A DNA stretch of 8,203 bases from an uncultured Oscillospiraceae bacterium. GTDB taxonomy: Bacteria; Bacillota; Clostridia; Oscillospirales; Oscillospiraceae. A model generated the notes under the pieces. That model saw nothing but the letters and a program-made list of their open reading frames with translations. It made no database searches and had not been told where the DNA came from. Location: assembly GCA_934569215.1 (NCBI GenBank), contig CAKTKF010000036.1, positions 1 to 8,203 of the forward strand. Reading direction: 5' to 3'. Shown here piece by piece: positions 6,329 to 8,203 of this stretch (the first letter of the stretch is position 1; each line of letters opens with the position of its first letter). The translations under genes were made by a program, and so were the position numbers.

Positions 6329-6360
6329 GTTGGGGCAGGAAATTTCATTCCTGCCCCAAC
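6329..6360. repeat. Perfect 13-bp-stem hairpin after the DUF1576 gene
   Basis: GTTGGGGCAGGAA (6329-6341) and TTCCTGCCCCAAC (6348-6360) are perfectly complementary around ATTTCA. It begins 9 nt after the DUF1576 stop codon. The minus strand has no U-tract after it (ACGAAAAAGG follows); the + strand has ATATTTT. It probably works together with the U-tract hairpin 16 nt further on, or protects the mRNA 3' end. Confidence 0.55.
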
Positions 6361-6369
6361 ATATTTTCA

Positions 6370-7707
6370 CTATTTTGCGGCCTTCAGCGCCTTGCGCTCG
6401 GCCTTGGTTTTGCAGAAGCACTCCAGTTCCGGCACCAGAATAATGCAGATCACCGCCGCCGTGAAGCCCCCGTTATACAGGCAGAATCCGCCGTGAAGAT
6501 TCGGCACGGAGGTAACCAGCAGGTAGTGCATCATGGCCGCCACCATGCCCCAGAACCAGCCGTACTTGCTGGTAATGGGACTCAGGCCGTTGGCAAAACA
6601 CAGTCCCACGGCGATGGCCTGGGCATTGATTACAAAGGTGAAATTGCCCCCCGCCACTCTGGACAGCCCCCCTGCCAGGAAGGACGCCAGCACGTATCCC
6701 AGCATGATCGGCCAGACGTTGCCGGGATGGGAGCCGGAATTGCAGGTACACAGCATACAGAAAATAATGCCCAGCGTCACGCCGTTGAAGGAAGCGCCGA
6801 TAATGTTGTAGTAAGCCAGAATGAACAGGCCGAATACGCCCACGTTCATCAGGAATACCTCCGTACCCATCTGGGAGGAAACGGAGCCCACATGCTCCGG
6901 GGCGGTCAGCAGCGCCCAATACTGCTTCGGCTTGCAGCCCATGGCCAGGGCGAACACAATGCACAGCCCGAACAGGATGCCGCAGAACAGATTCACCGTC
7001 AGCCGGGACGCTACCAGCAGGGTCTCCGCGCCGGGCGCGGCGGGCAGCTCAATGCCCATGGTCTTGAACAGCGTGGCGTTGAGGAAAAACGCAAACAGGC
7101 ACACCGGCACGGCGGCAGAATACAGATCGAAGCCCTTATGCACCTTCGGGGAATGGGTCAGCCCCGCCGGGAGGAAGAAGCCGATGGCAATACCCACAAT
7201 CGTCGCCACCACGAACCCGTACAGGTTGAAGCCCACCACATCGGGATAGGGATGGCGCACCAGCAGGTCGCTGATCAGCGGCGCAATGCCGGTGGAGAAC
7301 AGCATGGCGTTGACGTTGGCGCCCAGCTTTTCCTTCTTCACCAGGCAGTAGAGGACAACGCCCAGCACCGTCGGCCAGATGTTCAGGACGTTGATGCCCC
7401 AGGAGCAGAAGCCCAGGGTCAGCACGAAGGCTAGGGTGGAGACATTATTGGGCGTCGCGCCGCACAGGACATACAGCCCCAGGCAGCACAGACCCACCAG
7501 ACCCATATTCAGAAACGTCGCGGCATAGCCGCCCACGGCAAAATAGTTGGTGGAAATTTTCCCCGGCTGGCTCATGATCTGCCACAAGCCGGAAAACATG
7601 GTATTTCTATCCGGCATACACACCGCCGCGATCAGAAACGCCACGGAAAAGAAGGCGAAAAACAGCTTTAGAAACGAGCCTTCCTCAAGATTTTTTATTT
7701 TTTTCAT
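6370..7707 (-). CDS. DUF1576-type polytopic membrane protein (possible transporter)
   Basis: A 445-aa, very hydrophobic protein with roughly ten membrane segments, matching the DUF1576 family of uncharacterised clostridial membrane proteins as I remember it. An internal duplication is visible: residues about 61-122 (FLNMGLVGL...GATPNN...INVLNIWPTVLGVVL) resemble about 282-345 (FLMNVGVFGL...GASFNG...HPGNVWPIMLGYVL). HKGFDLY (190-196) resembles HGGFCLYN (405-412). Such repeats are common in secondary transporters, but no substrate site is recognised. GAGGTG 5 nt before ATG supports the start. It lies downstream of folD and a ZTP riboswitch whose terminator would block read-through unless ZTP/ZMP is present. 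This suggests a role linked to folate, one-carbon or purine precursors such as a cofactor or metabolite carrier; that role is inference. A promoter at 7818-7847 may also drive it independently. Confidence 0.85.
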   Translation of the reverse strand: MKKIKNLEEGSFLKLFFAFFSVAFLIAAVCMPDRNTMFSGLWQIMSQPGKISTNYFAVGGYAATFLNMGLVGLCCLGLYVLCGATPNNVSTLAFVLTLGFCSWGINVLNIWPTVLGVVLYCLVKKEKLGANVNAMLFSTGIAPLISDLLVRHPYPDVVGFNLYGFVVATIVGIAIGFFLPAGLTHSPKVHKGFDLYSAAVPVCLFAFFLNATLFKTMGIELPAAPGAETLLVASRLTVNLFCGILFGLCIVFALAMGCKPKQYWALLTAPEHVGSVSSQMGTEVFLMNVGVFGLFILAYYNIIGASFNGVTLGIIFCMLCTCNSGSHPGNVWPIMLGYVLASFLAGGLSRVAGGNFTFVINAQAIAVGLCFANGLSPITSKYGWFWGMVAAMMHYLLVTSVPNLHGGFCLYNGGFTAAVICIILVPELECFCKTKAERKALKAAK

Positions 7708-7712
7708 AAAGG

Positions 7713-7746
7713 CACCTCATATTCTCAGTCATAAATTGGAGGTGAT
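7713..7746 (-). promoter_or_regulatory. Ribosome site with upstream anti-Shine-Dalgarno mimic
   Basis: The DUF1576 ribosome site GAGGTG (7718-7713) is exactly complementary to CACCTC (7744-7739) upstream in the same leader, 20 nt apart. The upstream element reads ATCACCTCC (7746-7738), identical to the 3' end of 16S rRNA. Pairing would hide the ribosome site. Alternative pairing of the upstream element's neighbours (GCGG/CCGC, 7759-7756 with 7750-7747) could compete. Confidence 0.35.
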
Positions 7747-7760
7747 GCGGCACATCCGCC

Positions 7761-7787
7761 ACGTTCGGCAAAATGCGCCGATCACGT
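7761..7787 (-). repeat. Hairpin in the DUF1576 leader
   Basis: ACGTTCGGC (7761-7769) pairs with GCCGA (7777-7781) and, past a 2-nt bulge, ACGT (7784-7787), with a 7-nt loop. It lies between the internal promoter and the anti-Shine-Dalgarno element. There is no U-tract. Confidence 0.35.
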
Positions 7788-7817
7788 TTTTCGCGGTTCT
7801 TTACGATCTATAATCAC

Positions 7818-7847
7818 AGTATACCATACCGCCCGCCGGATTGTCCA
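7818..7847 (-). promoter_or_regulatory. Promoter between riboswitch terminator and DUF1576 gene
   Basis: TGGACA (7847-7842, five of six to TTGACA), an 18-nt spacer, then TATACT (7823-7818) preceded by TGG, an extended -10. It is the best-looking promoter in the window. It lies after the riboswitch terminator, so transcripts from it would escape ZTP control. The start would be near 7811, leaving a leader of about 104 nt. Confidence 0.6.
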
Positions 7848-7852
7848 TAGAC

Positions 7853-7888
7853 AAAAAAGGGCGACCCAGCTTGGAAACTGAATCGCCC
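7853..7888 (-). terminator. Expression-platform terminator of the ZTP riboswitch
   Basis: On the minus strand GGGCGAUUCAG (7888-7878) pairs with CUGGGUCGCCC (7869-7859), an 11-bp stem including two G-U pairs, with an 8-nt loop and then six U (7858-7853). Its first bases, GGGC, are also part of the conserved CUGGGC of the riboswitch, so terminator and ligand-bound aptamer exclude each other. Expected behaviour: termination without ligand, read-through into DUF1576 with ZTP/ZMP. Confidence 0.8.
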
Positions 7889-7954
7889 AGACGGTCGGCT
7901 AGCTTTTCTCTGCGCTCCCATGCGGTAAACCGCGAACCCGTCAGTTACGCAGAG
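7885..7954 (-). ncRNA. ZTP riboswitch (pfl motif)
   Basis: All known parts of the ZTP/ZMP aptamer are visible on the minus strand. P1 is CUCUGCG (7954-7948) with CGCAGAG (7914-7908). The conserved UAACUGACGG follows. P2 is GCGG-UUUA-CCGC (7933-7922). The core is UGGGAGCG (7920-7913), followed by a linker and the hallmark CCGUCUGGGC (7894-7885) with a short P3 (GCC 7899-7897 / GGC 7887-7885). The pseudoknot GACGG (7942-7938) / CCGUC (7894-7890) is perfect and differs from the common GGCGG/CCGCC by a compensating pair, which supports the fold. This class senses the purine-biosynthesis intermediate ZMP/ZTP, which accumulates when 10-formyl-folate is short. It lies 12 nt after folD, so it is most likely read as part of the folD transcript and controls the downstream DUF1576 gene. 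Confidence 0.9.
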
Positions 7955-7966
7955 GCCAATATGGCG

Positions 7967-8203
7967 TTATCCTCTTTCGGCAGCCTCCACCACATGCTTC
8001 ATCAGCACGGAGGTGGTCACGGAGCCGACACCGCCGGGAACGGGCGTGATGGCCTCAACGATCGGCTCGACCTCGTCAAACTTGGCGTCACCGGCGATGC
8101 CGCCCTTGCCGCCCTTGGCGTTGATCTTGTTCTCGTCCCAGTTGATGGACACATCCACGACCACCTGGCCGGGGCGGACATAGTCCTTGGTCAGGCTGTT
8201 CAG
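7967..8203 (-). CDS. folD: FolD, methylene-THF dehydrogenase/cyclohydrolase (C-terminal part)
   Basis: The last 78 codons of a bifunctional cytoplasmic enzyme that interconverts 5,10-methylene-THF, methenyl-THF and 10-formyl-THF using NAD(P). The gene runs in from the right edge; its start is outside the window, so this is partial by truncation of the window, not damage. Recognition rests on the C-terminal signature ITPVPGGVGSVTTSVLMKHVVEAA (given as the motif PGGVGxxT) and on the preceding VVVDVSINWDEN and GGIAGDAKFDEV segments, which correspond to the FolD dinucleotide-binding half. The SVT following PGGVG instead of the more common PMT is usual in clostridial members, as far as I recall. 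Its product supplies the formyl-folate whose shortage raises ZTP, so a ZTP riboswitch next to it makes biological sense. Confidence 0.93.
   Translation of the reverse strand: MNSLTKDYVRPGQVVVDVSINWDENKINAKGGKGGIAGDAKFDEVEPIVEAITPVPGGVGSVTTSVLMKHVVEAAERG

Noticed and set aside
6245..6421. N-terminal extension of the kinase to an ATG at 6421
   Set aside because: It would overlap the DUF1576 3' end and cross a terminator and a promoter. The ATG at 6244 has a good ribosome site and leads straight into the membrane helix.
4775..7434. Long + strand open frames opposite the kinase and DUF1576 genes
   Set aside because: Same reasoning: His/Gln/Gly-rich antisense translations with no recognisable domain, while the minus-strand proteins have clear motifs and ribosome sites.
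7738..7813. Small + strand frame starting at an ATG right after GGAGGTG (22 codons)
   Set aside because: The Shine-Dalgarno-like sequence is only about 2 nt from the ATG, too close to work, and is better explained as the complement of the anti-Shine-Dalgarno element in the DUF1576 leader. The peptide has no recognisable features.
1..8203. CRISPR array, IS element, tRNA/rRNA or phage module
   Set aside because: No spaced repeat array, terminal inverted repeats with a transposase, cloverleaf or phage protein motif was seen on either strand.

Overview
The window looks like a chromosomal stretch from a moderately GC-rich gut-type clostridium (Bacillota, Oscillospiraceae-like). This is an inference from three things: the families present (YesM/YesN two-component system, LplB/LplC-type sugar permeases, DUF1576), the strong AGGAGG-like ribosome sites, and the GC-rich codons. 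All seven genes lie on the minus strand, so the window is read from right to left. No CRISPR array, tRNA, rRNA, IS element or phage gene was seen.

Right end (about 6280-8203): the 3' end of folD (one-carbon/folate metabolism) is followed after 12 nt by a well-formed ZTP (pfl-type) riboswitch. It has a P1 stem, a P2 hairpin, a UGGGAGCG core, and a CCGUCUGGGC 3' element whose CCGUC is perfectly complementary to GACGG (pseudoknot). The 5' arm of an intrinsic terminator is embedded in the 3' element, the layout of a ZTP 'ON' switch. The next gene encodes a 445-aa polytopic membrane protein of the DUF1576 type with a visible internal duplication. This ties an uncharacterised, probably transporter-like protein to the purine/folate stress alarmone ZTP/ZMP. 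A good extended -10 promoter lies between the terminator and the gene, and the leader carries an anti-Shine-Dalgarno mimic, so regulation may be layered.

Left and centre (1-6277): a carbohydrate sensing and uptake locus, in transcription order sensor histidine kinase (YesM-like), lipoprotein solute-binding protein, AraC-type response regulator (YesN-like), LplB/YtcN-like permease, and LplC/YtcP-like permease. Promoters are recognisable before the kinase, the binding protein and the permease pair. A 13-bp motif (minus strand CAAGCAGAGACAA) occurs twice upstream of the binding-protein promoter, and a near copy lies upstream of the permease promoter. It is a candidate operator for the response regulator. 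No ATPase is encoded here, so the permeases presumably use a shared MsmX-like ATPase. A cognate binding protein for the permeases may lie beyond the left edge, because the one in view sits between the kinase and regulator genes.

Intergenic stretches (1928-2181, 4357-4567, 7708-7966) are each under 300 nt and are accounted for by promoters, repeats, hairpins and the riboswitch. Strong perfect hairpins follow the binding-protein and DUF1576 genes, but without a U-tract on the gene's own strand.
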